From assembly GCF_013410355.1 (NCBI RefSeq), contig NZ_JACCFI010000001.1, positions 3,100,001 to 3,164,000 on the forward strand: 64,000 nucleotides of DNA. The letters run 5' to 3'. Of the stretch, positions 8,356 through 16,125 are shown one piece after another. Both the position numbers and the translations under genes were made by a program. Source of the stretch: Agromyces hippuratus. GTDB taxonomy: Bacteria > Actinomycetota > Actinomycetes > Actinomycetales > Microbacteriaceae. Under the pieces are notes generated by a model, which was not told the DNA's origin, did not search any database, and saw only the letters and a program-made list of their open reading frames with translations. Positions within the stretch are counted from its first letter, which is position 1, and each line of letters opens with the position of its first letter.

Positions 8356-9330
8356 ATGACCGAATCGCTCCCCATCAACGTCGACGGGTTCATCCTCGCT
8401 CGCGACGTGCGATCAGTCGGCCGACTCGCGGGCCTCCGGGCCGCGGTGCTCGACGGAAGGGTCGAACGCGTGCGCACGGGCGTCTATCGCCCGACGGTCC
8501 GGCCCGATCCGTCGCTCAGTGCGCCGGAGCAGTGGGCGGAGGCCTATCGCAGCGTGGTACGTGCAGTGGCGCAGACGCTGACGACGCCGATCTTCACCGG
8601 CCACTCCGCCGTTGCGCTCGCGCAGCTGCCCATCGTCGGGAGGTGGCCGAACGAGGTGTTCGTGCTGTCGAAGAACGAGTTCGGGCACCGGCGTGCGGGC
8701 GTGACATCCGTCGCTCGAACCCGCGAGGTGCCGGTCGAATCGTCGGGCGGATTCGCCGTGACCGCTCTGGAGTTCAGCCTGATCCAGATGTGCCGGCGGG
8801 CGCCGCTCGCTGCCGCACTCACCGCGGTCGATGCGGCGATCCACGTGTCGCGCACTCGGGCTCCCGCCCGAACCACGCTCGAGCGCATCCATGCGGAGCA
8901 TGAGCGCCTCCTGCCGTATCCGCGGAGCCTCCGCGTCGCCGCGGTGCTCGAGCGAGCCACGCCGTTCGCCGAGACGCCGCTCGAGACCGTGAGCCGGCTC
9001 GTGATCGAAGAGCTCGGATTTCCGGCACCCGAACTGCAGCACGAGCTCTGGCTTCCCGAGCTCGGCCGGAGCGCGTTCCTCGACTTCCACTGGCCCGACC
9101 ACGGCATCGGCGCGGAGGCTGATGGGCGTGGCAAGTACCTCGGCCCCGGCGGCGTCGAGACGACCATCGAAACGGTGCTCCGCGAGAAGGATCGGGAAGA
9201 CGCCGTTCGCCGGCAACTGCGCGGGTTCGCGCGATGGGACTGGGCAGAGGCCTGGGGCAGAACCGTGCTCTTCACCAAGCTGCGCGGCGCCGGGTTGCCG
9301 GTCGTGCGCCGCCCGCGAGTACTGCTCTGA
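8356..9330 (+). CDS. AbiEi-like N-domain / DUF559-like nuclease-fold protein
   Basis: 324 residues, function unknown. Residues 10-50 read like the winged-helix start of AbiEi-type antitoxin proteins (LRAAVLDGRVERVRTGVYRP). The C-terminal third has FLDFHWPDHGIGAEADGRGKY, matching the D...E-x-D-G..K pattern of DUF559/Vsr-type PD-(D/E)XK nuclease folds, with the Asp near residue 242, Glu near 253 and Lys near 259. Such two-part proteins are known in actinobacteria as multi-copy orphans without a partner toxin, and none is seen here. ATG 8356 is chosen as the first start giving the conserved N-domain. It is flanked by 71-bp repeats on both sides. Whether it cuts DNA is not established. Confidence 0.72.
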   Translation: MTESLPINVDGFILARDVRSVGRLAGLRAAVLDGRVERVRTGVYRPTVRPDPSLSAPEQWAEAYRSVVRAVAQTLTTPIFTGHSAVALAQLPIVGRWPNEVFVLSKNEFGHRRAGVTSVARTREVPVESSGGFAVTALEFSLIQMCRRAPLAAALTAVDAAIHVSRTRAPARTTLERIHAEHERLLPYPRSLRVAAVLERATPFAETPLETVSRLVIEELGFPAPELQHELWLPELGRSAFLDFHWPDHGIGAEADGRGKYLGPGGVETTIETVLREKDREDAVRRQLRGFARWDWAEAWGRTVLFTKLRGAGLPVVRRPRVLL

Positions 9331-9347
9331 CTGCCGCCGTGGCGCAC

Positions 9348-9418
9348 GAGTACCCGATCGGCGTCCGAGTCCCGCGAGTGAGCGGATGCCGCGGCACTCC
9401 ACCGCGCATGGGGTACTC
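9348..9418. repeat. 71-bp REP-like palindromic element, copy B
   Basis: It begins GAGTACCCGATCGGCG and ends CGCGCATGGGGTACTC. The reverse complement of the right end matches the left end at 13 of 16 positions. The core contains GAGCGGATGCCGCGG (9380-9394), a motif repeated in other spacers of this window. It starts 17 bp after the stop of the gene at 8356 and shares length and orientation with copy A at 8196. Confidence 0.75.
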
Positions 9419-9430
9419 GGGCGGGCAAAG

Positions 9431-9515
9431 CGAGCGCAAGCGGTAGCGCGGTGCGCGGCGAGCGCAAGCGGTAGCGCGGTGCGCGGCGAGCACGGTGCGC
9501 GGTGCGCGCGGTGCG
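9431..9515. repeat. 28-bp tandem duplication and GCGCGGT array
   Basis: A perfect 28-bp direct duplication (9431-9458 and 9459-9486, beginning CGAGCGCAAGCGG) is followed by short GTGCGCG iterations up to 9515. It ends two bases before the yajQ stop. No terminator with a T-tract is visible here. Confidence 0.8.
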
Positions 9516-9517
9516 CG

Positions 9518-10006
9518 CTAGCGGAAGTTGACGAACTGCAGGGCGACCTCGAGGTCCTTGCCCTTGAGGAGCGCCATCGTCGCCTGCAGGTCGTCGCGGC
9601 TCTTCGAGGAGACCCGCACCTCGTCGCCCTGCGTCTGGCTCTTCACGCTCTTCGGCGCCTCGTCGCGGATGATCTTGTTGATCTTCTTCGCGTTCTCGGA
9701 GTCGATGCCGGCCTTCATCGTGGTCTCGATGCGGAACTCCTTGCCCGACGCGAACGGCTCCCCGGCGTCGAGCGAACGCAGCGAGATGCCGCGCTTGATG
9801 AGCTTGGCCTCGTAGACCTCGAGGATCGCCTTCGCGCGCTCCTCGCTGTTGGCCTTGATCAGCACCTTCTCGCCGGACTGCTCGATCGACGCGCCGACGT
9901 TCTTGAAGTCGTAGCGCTGCGCGACCTCTTTCTGCGCCTGGTGGAGGGCGTTGTCGGCCTCCATCTGGTCGACCTTGGAAACGATGTCGAACGTTGCATC
10001 AGCCAT
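9518..10006 (-). CDS. yajQ: YajQ family nucleotide-binding protein
   Basis: 162-residue cytoplasmic protein of the YajQ/UPF0234 family, matching from end to end: FDIVSKVDQMEADNAL at the start, RYDFKNVGASIE, the central IKRGISL and the C-terminal LQFVNFR. Family members bind nucleotides, and some act as cyclic-di-GMP effectors; the ligand in actinobacteria is not certain. It stands alone, and the LacI gene follows on the same strand 98 bp downstream. Length is normal for the family. Confidence 0.93.
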   Translation of the reverse strand: MADATFDIVSKVDQMEADNALHQAQKEVAQRYDFKNVGASIEQSGEKVLIKANSEERAKAILEVYEAKLIKRGISLRSLDAGEPFASGKEFRIETTMKAGIDSENAKKINKIIRDEAPKSVKSQTQGDEVRVSSKSRDDLQATMALLKGKDLEVALQFVNFR

Positions 10007-10104
10007 GCCGCCCAGTGTACCGACGAGAGCGAAACGACGAGGGGATGCCGCGTGGCAGGGGGTTCGAGACGGCGCTGAAGCGCCTCCTCACCCCGCAGAG
10101 GGGG

Positions 10105-11124
10105 TCACACCGGCGGGCGGGCCGTCGACGAGCGCACCTGCAACTCGTACGGCAGGGGAGTGGCGGCGGGCGTCGCGGCATCCGTTGTGCCCGGCTCGAG
10201 CTCGTCCATCAGGATCTCGACCGCCATCTCGCCCTGCACGCGCGGGAACTGCGCGACCGTCGTGAGGCCGAAGAAGTCGGAGAGGTCGTGGTCGTCGATG
10301 CCGGCGATCGAGACGTCGCGCGGCACGACGAGCCCGAGGTCGCGGGCGGCGAGGATCGAGCCGATGGCCATCTCGTCGGAGGCCGCGAAGATCGCGGTGG
10401 GCCGGCCGTGCGGGGCGCCGAGCAGCTGCTTCGCCGCGTGGTACCCGCCCCGGATCGTGAAGTCGGCAGGCGCGAAGAGCCGGGGGTCGACGTCGAGGCC
10501 GGCGTCGCGGAGCGCCCCCTCGTAGCCGATGCGGCGGTTGGTCGGCAGGTGGAAGTCCATGTCGAACTCGAGGTCGCCGCCGATGTGCGCGATGCGGGTG
10601 TGGCCGAGGCCGATGAGGTGCTCGGTCGCGAGGCGCGCGACGGCGACGTCGTCGATCGTGAGGGTGCGCACGCCGGGGATGGGACCGCCGACGCCGACGA
10701 GCGGCTTGCCGAGTTCGTGCAGGCGTGCGACCTCGGGCTCCGTGAGCTCGAGCGAGACGGCGATGACCGCGTCGACGCGCTGGCGCAGCAGGAAGTGCTC
10801 GAACACGCTCGAGCGCTCGCGGCCGTCGCCCGAGAGGTTGTAGAGGGTGAGGTCGTACCCGCGGCGCAGCAGCGCCTGCTGGGCGCCCTCGAGCACCGAG
10901 GAGAAGAACCATCGGTTCAGGAACGGCACGACGACGCCGATGTTGCGGGTGCGGCCCGATGCGAGGCTCGAGGCGTTGGAGGAGACGACGTAGCCGAGCC
11001 GGGCAGCGGCCTCTTCGACCTTCGCCTTCGATCCGGGGGAGACGTGGCCGCGGCCGCTGAGGGCGCGCGAGACCGTCGCGGTGGAGACTCCCGCGAGTCT
11101 CGCGACCTCTTCGATGCCGGCCAT
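10105..11124 (-). CDS. LacI family transcriptional regulator
   Basis: 339-residue sugar-responsive repressor. The N-terminal helix-turn-helix reads GIEEVARLAGVSTATVSRAL, followed by the hinge SNASSLASGRTRNIGVVVP and a periplasmic-binding-like effector domain with FAASDEMAIGS and VSIAGIDDHDLSDFFGLTTV. It could be the regulator of the two LacI-type operators at 20091 and 20188, but it is 9 kb away and not adjacent to a sugar operon, so its target is uncertain. No operator-like TGNAANCGNTTNCA was seen near its own start. Confidence 0.9.
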   Translation of the reverse strand: MAGIEEVARLAGVSTATVSRALSGRGHVSPGSKAKVEEAAARLGYVVSSNASSLASGRTRNIGVVVPFLNRWFFSSVLEGAQQALLRRGYDLTLYNLSGDGRERSSVFEHFLLRQRVDAVIAVSLELTEPEVARLHELGKPLVGVGGPIPGVRTLTIDDVAVARLATEHLIGLGHTRIAHIGGDLEFDMDFHLPTNRRIGYEGALRDAGLDVDPRLFAPADFTIRGGYHAAKQLLGAPHGRPTAIFAASDEMAIGSILAARDLGLVVPRDVSIAGIDDHDLSDFFGLTTVAQFPRVQGEMAVEILMDELEPGTTDAATPAATPLPYELQVRSSTARPPV

Positions 11125-11135
11125 GGCTCCTCATT

Positions 11136-11173
11136 CCCGGCCATGCCGAGTCGTTCCCCGGCCATGCCGAGTC
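11136..11173. repeat. Direct 17-bp repeat upstream of the LacI gene
   Basis: CCCGGCCATGCCGAGTC occurs at 11136-11152 and again at 11157-11173, a 21-bp period (two helix turns), directly upstream of the LacI start. The spacing suits paired protein sites on one DNA face, but a simple duplication is equally possible. Confidence 0.55.
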
Positions 11174-11315
11174 AGAGGAATCCTACTCGGCCGTGCCCGC
11201 AGTGCCCCGCGTGGCGCGTTGTCTCCGCGCGACGGGTGGGATAGAAATACGAGTCGGGGCTGGCTCACGGGGGTGGCGGCTCGCCCCTTGTCGCCGTCTC
11301 GAAGGGAAAGCACCC

Positions 11316-11480
11316 GTGAAGTGGCTCAAGGGCATCGCCGTGGCGTTGGTCGTGATCTTCGCCTTGTTCTACATGATCAGTCGTCCCGAAGACGCTGCGA
11401 ACGTGGTGCAGGGCGCGTTCGGCGCAGTCGTCTCGGCCACCGAGGCCGTCGGCAGGTTCTTCACCTCGCTCGCCTCATGA
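11316..11480 (+). CDS. 54-residue small membrane protein
   Basis: Short protein with one N-terminal hydrophobic helix (residues 5-24, KGIAVALVVIFALFYMI) and a small, mildly amphipathic tail. GTG 11316 follows GAAGGGA at 11301-11307. It ends four bases before the PH-domain gene, so the two are almost surely co-transcribed and may work together at the membrane. No family is recognised; similar small genes ahead of bacterial PH-domain genes are known to me only as hypothetical proteins. Confidence 0.65.
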   Translation: MKWLKGIAVALVVIFALFYMISRPEDAANVVQGAFGAVVSATEAVGRFFTSLAS

Positions 11481-11484
11481 CGCC

Positions 11485-12144
11485 ATGAGCGTGTTCGGGT
11501 TCGATCCGCGCGTCGAGCGCCACCTCATCGCCGATGAGGGCGAGGTGATCGTCGACGAGGTGCGCAAGCACTGGGCTGCGGTCGTCGGCGCCGTGCTCGA
11601 GATGTGCGCGGCCGTTCCCGCACTGCTCCTGCTCGCCTGGGTGCCGCAGCAGTTGTACTGGTTCCCCCTCTTCCTCGCGCTCTTCCTCTTCGTGCACGGG
11701 TTGTGGCGGGTGCTGCAGGCCCGAATGGACCGCTTCGTGATCACGAACATGCGCGTGTTCCGCGTGCACGGCATCCTGTCGCAGCGCATCGCGACCATGC
11801 CGATCTCCCGCATCCTCGACATCTCGGTGCACACCCCGCTCATCGGCCGGGTGTTCGGCTACGGCCACTTCGTCTTCGAGTCGGCCGCGCAGGACCAGGG
11901 GCTCCGAGAGATCCGCTTCGTGGGCTCGCCCGACCAGCGCGGCGCGACCATCCAGCGCGTCATCCAGCGCTCGGGCCTGCGCGGACCCGCCCGGCAGATG
12001 GGCCGCAGCGAGCAGTTCGACACGGCGCCGACGCCGACGCCGGCACCGCAGCGCTACGACCCCGCGCCGCGGCCCGATCGCTACGACACGACCCCGCCGC
12101 GCGACCCGAACGACACCGCCGAGATGCCCTGGTGGCGGTCGTAG
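11485..12144 (+). CDS. Bacterial PH-domain membrane protein
   Basis: 219 residues. An N-terminal leader (GEVIVDEVRKHW) is followed by two hydrophobic helices (about 35-75) and a bPH_2-type domain (MDRFVITNMRVFRVHGILSQRIATMPISRILDISV), with the characteristic V-F-GYGHF ending. The last 50 residues are a Pro/Asp/Arg-rich linker that looks disordered. The role of these proteins is unknown; they are usually described as membrane-proximal PH folds. It is paired with the 54-residue protein at 11316. Confidence 0.85.
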   Translation: MSVFGFDPRVERHLIADEGEVIVDEVRKHWAAVVGAVLEMCAAVPALLLLAWVPQQLYWFPLFLALFLFVHGLWRVLQARMDRFVITNMRVFRVHGILSQRIATMPISRILDISVHTPLIGRVFGYGHFVFESAAQDQGLREIRFVGSPDQRGATIQRVIQRSGLRGPARQMGRSEQFDTAPTPTPAPQRYDPAPRPDRYDTTPPRDPNDTAEMPWWRS

Positions 12145-12224
12145 GCCGTCGATTTCTCGCACCGGCCCTCGGCGGGTACCATTGACAGGCCCCCGGTTGT
12201 GTGCAGAACGTGGTCGGGTGCGAT

Positions 12225-12309
12225 GGCGAGTTACCCAAGCGGCCAAAGGGATCTGACTGTAAATCAGACTGCTCAGCATTCGGGGGTTCGAATCCCTCAC
12301 TCGCCACCA
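12225..12309 (+). tRNA. tRNA-Tyr (GTA)
   Basis: Acceptor GGCGAGT pairs with ACTCGCC, and CCA is encoded at 12307-12309. The anticodon stem TCTGA/TCAGA encloses loop CTGTAAA, giving anticodon GTA. A long variable arm, expected for bacterial tRNA-Tyr, and the T-loop GTTCGAATC are present. A TTGACA at 12182-12187 and TACCAT at 12177-12182 lie upstream; the promoter itself is unclear. Confidence 0.97.
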
Positions 12310-12314
12310 TCAGA

Positions 12315-12356
12315 AGAAGCCCGGAACGCCGCAGGAGTCGCGGAGACCGGGCTTCT
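12315..12356 (+). terminator. Hairpin terminator after tRNA-Tyr
   Basis: Stem AGAAGCCCGG (12315-12324) pairs perfectly with CCGGGCTTCT (12347-12356) around a 22-nt loop. There is no run of T. It lies between tRNA-Tyr and the convergent oxidoreductase gene, so it may stop both. Confidence 0.65.
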
Positions 12357-12366
12357 CCCGTCAGTG

Positions 12367-13311
12367 TCAGGCGAGGCCGATGTCTGCAGGCTTGCGGTCG
12401 TGTCCGGCGACGATGACCTTGCCTCGCAGGTGGCCCTGCTCGCTGAACCCGAGCGCTTCGTTGAGAGCTTCGAACGGGTACGTCGCTGCGATCTCGACGT
12501 GGATCTCGCCGCTTGCGGCGAGATCGAAGACGTCGCGGACCGCACGAGTGATGCTCAACCGGGTCGGGTCCCCGCCCGCGACGATGGCGCCTCCGGCTCC
12601 GGCGGCGAAGTCGGCGATGGTGACGATTCGGCGAGCGTCGACGAGGTCCGCGACCCGGTCGATGAATCCGTGTCCGGTCGTGTCATAGCCGGCGTCGATG
12701 CCTGCGACCGCGAGGCGTCGGAGGTCGGAGACCAGGTTCGGACCATAGCCGATCGGGCTTGCGCCGAGCGAGCGGACGTAGTCGTGGTTCTCGGCGCCGG
12801 CGGTACCGATCACGGTGTGTCCGTCACGGGCCAGCAGCTGCGTGACCATGCTGCCGACGGCACCGGCGGCACCGTTGACGACGACGGTCGATGCGGCTTC
12901 GGGCTGGAGCAGTCCGAGGATTCGCGTCGCGGTCTCGGCGGCGGTCGGCAGGGCCGCGGCCTGCGAGATGGACAGTCCCGCTGGGATCCGCACGAGACGG
13001 GTGGCCCGGGTGACGGCGATCTCGGCGAAGGCCCCGCTGTCGAAGAAGCCCGCCACCCTGTCTCCGACCGCGAAGTCCGTGACATCGGCGCCGACGCTCA
13101 GTACGGTGCCCGCCCCTTCCGAGCCGATCACGGCCGGCAGCGCCAACGGGATCATCTGAGCGAGCCAGCCGTGACTGATCTTCCAGTCGAGCGGGTTCAC
13201 GGCGATGGCGTCGAGGCGGATGGCGACCTCGCCGGGAGCCGGGGCGCGCTCGGGGACGCTTCCCGGCTCGAGACCGTCTGGGCCGTACCGGGTGAGGAGG
13301 TGGGCATGCAT
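12367..13311 (-). CDS. Quinone oxidoreductase-like MDR NADP-dependent oxidoreductase
   Basis: 314-residue zinc-independent medium-chain reductase. It has the GroES-like N-domain (VAIRLDAIAVNPLDWKI), then the cofactor motif VVVNGAAGAVGSMVTQLA-like (about residues 139-155) and the GYDTTG stretch of quinone reductases; zinc-binding cysteines are missing. It probably reduces quinones or enones with NADPH. The Met at 13311 is chosen because AAAGG precedes it; an in-frame ATG at 13326 lacks a site. It is 41 bp downstream of the Old Yellow Enzyme gene on the same strand, so it is an operon partner in electrophile defence. Confidence 0.85.
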   Translation of the reverse strand: MHAHLLTRYGPDGLEPGSVPERAPAPGEVAIRLDAIAVNPLDWKISHGWLAQMIPLALPAVIGSEGAGTVLSVGADVTDFAVGDRVAGFFDSGAFAEIAVTRATRLVRIPAGLSISQAAALPTAAETATRILGLLQPEAASTVVVNGAAGAVGSMVTQLLARDGHTVIGTAGAENHDYVRSLGASPIGYGPNLVSDLRRLAVAGIDAGYDTTGHGFIDRVADLVDARRIVTIADFAAGAGGAIVAGGDPTRLSITRAVRDVFDLAASGEIHVEIAATYPFEALNEALGFSEQGHLRGKVIVAGHDRKPADIGLA

Positions 13312-13352
13312 GGTGTCGCCTTTCATTGAGAGGAAGTCGGGGTCGATGCGAG

Positions 13353-14435
13353 TCACGCCGCGAGACGCGGGTAGTCGGTGTAGCCGCGCTCATCGCCGCC
13401 GTAGAGCGTGCCGCGGTCGGGTGAGTTCATCGGCGCGCCGGCGACGATGCGGTCGATGAGGTCGGGATTCGCGAGGGCGAGTTGGCCGACGCTCACGACG
13501 TCTGCGAGGCCATCGCGCACGTCCTGTGCGCGGCGTTCCATATCGGCGCCTGCGCGGTTGAGTACGAGCCCCGTGGGCCATCCGTCGCGGAGGCTGCGGA
13601 GCAGCCCATCGTCGCCGAGGTGAACGACGTGCAGGTAGGCGAGTCTCAGCGGCGCGAGGCCCGCGACCAGAGCGGGATAGAGCTCGGCGGCATCCGTCTC
13701 CTCGATGTCGCCGAGCGGACTTCCGGGGCTGATGCGGAATCCGACCCGGTCGGCGCCGATCTCGTCGGCGACCGCAGCGGCCACTTCGATGGGGAAGCGG
13801 ATGCGGCCGGCGATGTCGCCGCCGTACTCGTCGGTGCGGAGGTTGGCGTTGGTGCTCAGGAACTGCTGGAGCAGGTAGCCGTTCGCGCCGTGCAGTTCGA
13901 CGCCATCGGCGCCCGCGTCGACGGCGAGCCGAGCTGCCCGCCGGAAATCGGAGATCGTCTGTGCGACGTCGGCCCTCGTCATCTTGCGCGGCACGGGCAT
14001 CGCCTGCGGGCCGGATGCCGTGAACATGTCGCCGGCGGCCGCGATGGCCGACGGCGCGAGCGCCTGACGCCCGTGTGGGGTGTTCGAGGGGTGCGAGACA
14101 CGGCCGACGTGCATGAGCTGCACGACGAGGGTCGAGCCGGCATCATGTACGGCATCGGCGACCGTGCGCCATGCGTCCGCCTGCTCTCCGGTGTGGATAC
14201 CGGGCGTCGCGAGGTATCCCTGCCCATCCGCCGATGGCTGGGTGCCCTCGGTGATGAGCATCGAGAGCGAGGCGCGCTGCGCGTAGTACGTGCGCGTGAG
14301 CTGCGTCACGATGCCGTCTCCGGTTGCACGGCTGCGGGTCATCGGGGCCATGGCCACCCGGTGCGCCAGGTGGATGCTCCCAAGTGTCGTCGGCGACCAG
14401 AGGGCTTCCATGGTCGATGCGTCTGATGCGTTCAT
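13353..14435 (-). CDS. Old Yellow Enzyme family alkene reductase
   Basis: 360-residue FMN-dependent oxidoreductase of the NemA/XenB type. Motifs: RVAMAPMTRSRA near the start, QLMHVGRVSHP (FMN region), GVELHGANGYLLQQFL (about residues 180-195) and YGG after the acidic loop. The family reduces activated alkenes, nitro compounds and quinones using NADPH. The start is preceded by GAAGGAG at good spacing. It is divergent from a MarR gene at 14541, with two palindromic sites in between, the same logic as nemRA: a MarR-type sensor controlling a detoxifying reductase. The quinone reductase at 12367 is downstream in the same unit. Confidence 0.9.
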   Translation of the reverse strand: MNASDASTMEALWSPTTLGSIHLAHRVAMAPMTRSRATGDGIVTQLTRTYYAQRASLSMLITEGTQPSADGQGYLATPGIHTGEQADAWRTVADAVHDAGSTLVVQLMHVGRVSHPSNTPHGRQALAPSAIAAAGDMFTASGPQAMPVPRKMTRADVAQTISDFRRAARLAVDAGADGVELHGANGYLLQQFLSTNANLRTDEYGGDIAGRIRFPIEVAAAVADEIGADRVGFRISPGSPLGDIEETDAAELYPALVAGLAPLRLAYLHVVHLGDDGLLRSLRDGWPTGLVLNRAGADMERRAQDVRDGLADVVSVGQLALANPDLIDRIVAGAPMNSPDRGTLYGGDERGYTDYPRLAA

Positions 14436-14448
14436 TCCAGCTAACTCC

Positions 14449-14460
14449 TTCGAATTCGAA
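14449..14460. promoter_or_regulatory. Palindromic operator TTCGAATTCGAA (site 1)
   Basis: Perfect 12-bp palindrome, only 14 bp from the Old Yellow Enzyme start, in an AT-rich spacer unlike its surroundings. It is probably bound by the divergently encoded MarR protein. A variant copy lies at 14503. Confidence 0.65.
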
Positions 14461-14502
14461 CTACCTTCCGGTGCTGGACAACGCGGTCCGAGCTGGATCT
14501 AT

Positions 14503-14514
14503 TTCCAATTCGAA
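14503..14514. promoter_or_regulatory. Near-palindromic operator TTCCAATTCGAA (site 2)
   Basis: Differs from site 1 at one position and shares AATTCGAACTA with it. The centre-to-centre distance is 54 bp. It lies 27 bp before the MarR start, so one protein could control both divergent promoters. Confidence 0.6.
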
Positions 14515-14540
14515 CTAAATGAGTGAAATAGGATTCGCAC

Positions 14541-15050
14541 ATGTCTGAGCCAACCGTTCCGCCGGCCATGCCCGCCGAGTTCGGCGTGTACTTCGCGCTC
14601 CTCGAAGTGAGCGCCCTGGTGCAACGCGGCGTGCAGGGCCAGCTGCGCGATCACGGAGACCTCAGCTTCGTGCAGTTCCAGATCCTCGCCATCTGCGGCG
14701 AGGACCCGTCTTCGCCGCGGAGCATGACCGAGCTCGCCGACCGGCTCGTGCACAGCAAGAGCGGCCTGACCTACCAGGTCGGTCAGCTCGAGCGGGCGGG
14801 TCTCGTGGTGCGCGTGCCGTCGACGCGGGACGAGCGCGGCGTGAATGTGACGCTCTCGCCCGAGGGCGCCTCCCTCCTCGAACGCGTCCTGCCCGGCCAT
14901 GTCGAGGTGGTGCGCGATGTGCTCGTCGACGCGCTCGGCGACGCCGACCGCGACGAACTCGCACGCCTCCTCGGGCTGGTCGCCGATCATGTGCGGCGCC
15001 GGTCTCCGCGCCCGGGCCGCGTGTCGGACTCGCGCGACGACCAGGCGTAG
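14541..15050 (+). CDS. MarR family transcriptional regulator
   Basis: 169-residue winged-helix repressor. The core is present: VQFQILAICGEDPSSPRSMTELADRL, then the recognition helix HSKSGLTYQVGQLERAGLVVRVPSTRDERGV, with the DERG wing typical of MarR. No cysteine is visible in the helical core, so cysteine-oxidation sensing is unlikely. It is divergent from the Old Yellow Enzyme/quinone reductase operon and likely represses it through the palindromes at 14449 and 14503. Confidence 0.9.
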   Translation: MSEPTVPPAMPAEFGVYFALLEVSALVQRGVQGQLRDHGDLSFVQFQILAICGEDPSSPRSMTELADRLVHSKSGLTYQVGQLERAGLVVRVPSTRDERGVNVTLSPEGASLLERVLPGHVEVVRDVLVDALGDADRDELARLLGLVADHVRRRSPRPGRVSDSRDDQA

Positions 15051-15122
15051 CGGACGGATCGGATCCCAGCCGGCGACGGATGCCGCGGTGCGGTGTTCAT
15101 CGTGTCGGGCTAGCGTGTCGGC

Positions 15123-15938
15123 ATGAGTGAAGACGCATCCGCTGCCCTGCTCGACCTCGCCCGGAGCATCGCCCTGCAGGCGGCGGAGTTCGCGCGCGAC
15201 GCGCGCCGCGGCGGGGTGAGCGTCGCTGCGACGAAGTCGTCGCCCATCGACATCGTCACCGCGGTCGATCGCGACACCGAGGCGCTCATCCGCCGGCTCG
15301 TGCTCGAGGCACGACCCGACGACGGCATCGTGGGCGAAGAGGACGACGCCCGCATCGGCACGAGCGGCGTCAACTGGGTCGTCGATCCGATCGACGGCAC
15401 CGTGAACTTCCTCTACGGCATTCCCGCCTGGTCGATCAGCGTCGCGGTGGTCGAGGGGTCGACCGACCCGACGGGGTGGACGGCGCTCGCGGGCGTCGTC
15501 GTCAATCCGACCACCGGCGAGGTGTTCGAGGCGCGAGCCGGCGGAGGCGCCCGGCTCGACGGGCGGCCGCTGCAGGTGAACACGGAGGTCCCGCTCAGCC
15601 ACGCCCTCGTCGGCACCGGCTTCTCGTACTCGGCAGAGACTCGTCGCGCGCAGGCCGAAGTGCTGCTCGAGGTGCTGCCGCTCGCGCGGGACATCCGCCG
15701 CATCGGGTCGTGTGCCCTCGATCTGTGCTCGGTGGCCGCGGGTCGCCTCGACGCCTTCTACGAGCGCGGGCTGAACCCGTGGGACCACGCCGCGGGGGCG
15801 TTGATCGCCCGGGAGGCCGGCGCGAGGGTCGGCGGCCCCGGCGGGGGAGCGGCCACCGCCGAACTCGTGCTCGCCGCGCCGCCGGCGCTGTACGAGGAGC
15901 TGGCCGCCGCGCTGCGACGCGCCGGAGTCGACGCCTGA
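15123..15938 (+). CDS. Inositol monophosphatase family protein
   Basis: 271-residue Mg2+-dependent, Li+-sensitive-type phosphatase fold. All metal-site motifs are present: GIVGEEDD, WVVDPIDGTVNF (about residues 82-94) and WDHAAGALIAREAGA (about 220-234). Likely substrates are inositol phosphate, histidinol phosphate or a related sugar phosphate; sequence alone does not decide. A TAGCGT hexamer at 15111-15116 ends just 6 nt before the ATG, and there is no ribosome site, so the transcript may be leaderless. Confidence 0.9.
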   Translation: MSEDASAALLDLARSIALQAAEFARDARRGGVSVAATKSSPIDIVTAVDRDTEALIRRLVLEARPDDGIVGEEDDARIGTSGVNWVVDPIDGTVNFLYGIPAWSISVAVVEGSTDPTGWTALAGVVVNPTTGEVFEARAGGGARLDGRPLQVNTEVPLSHALVGTGFSYSAETRRAQAEVLLEVLPLARDIRRIGSCALDLCSVAAGRLDAFYERGLNPWDHAAGALIAREAGARVGGPGGGAATAELVLAAPPALYEELAAALRRAGVDA

Positions 15939-16125
15939 GCCGCAAGAGGCCGCACGCCGCGGATGCCGTGGACTTGCAGCGTTCTGACAGGCGGAAATCG
16001 TTGTTCGACATGGCGTGCACGGCCGAGACCGGTTAGTCTTTACCAACCTGTTATTTCGGCGTGCTGTCGAGATGTTCACCTCCCCGTCCCTATCCGGTCA
16101 TCCACGAAGCCGAGAGTTCCCCCAC

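Noticed and set aside
8356..9330. Complete AbiE-type toxin-antitoxin pair
   Set aside because: Only the AbiEi-like winged helix is present; no AbiEii nucleotidyltransferase gene is adjacent on either side.
12225..12360. tRNA-Tyr as an integration site
   Set aside because: No duplicated 3' tRNA end, integrase or foreign-looking segment is nearby; the genes on both sides look native.
15939..16125. Riboswitch ahead of the M23 peptidase gene
   Set aside because: A cyclic-di-AMP-type leader was considered because such leaders precede wall hydrolases in actinobacteria, but no matching conserved core was recognised in this short spacer.
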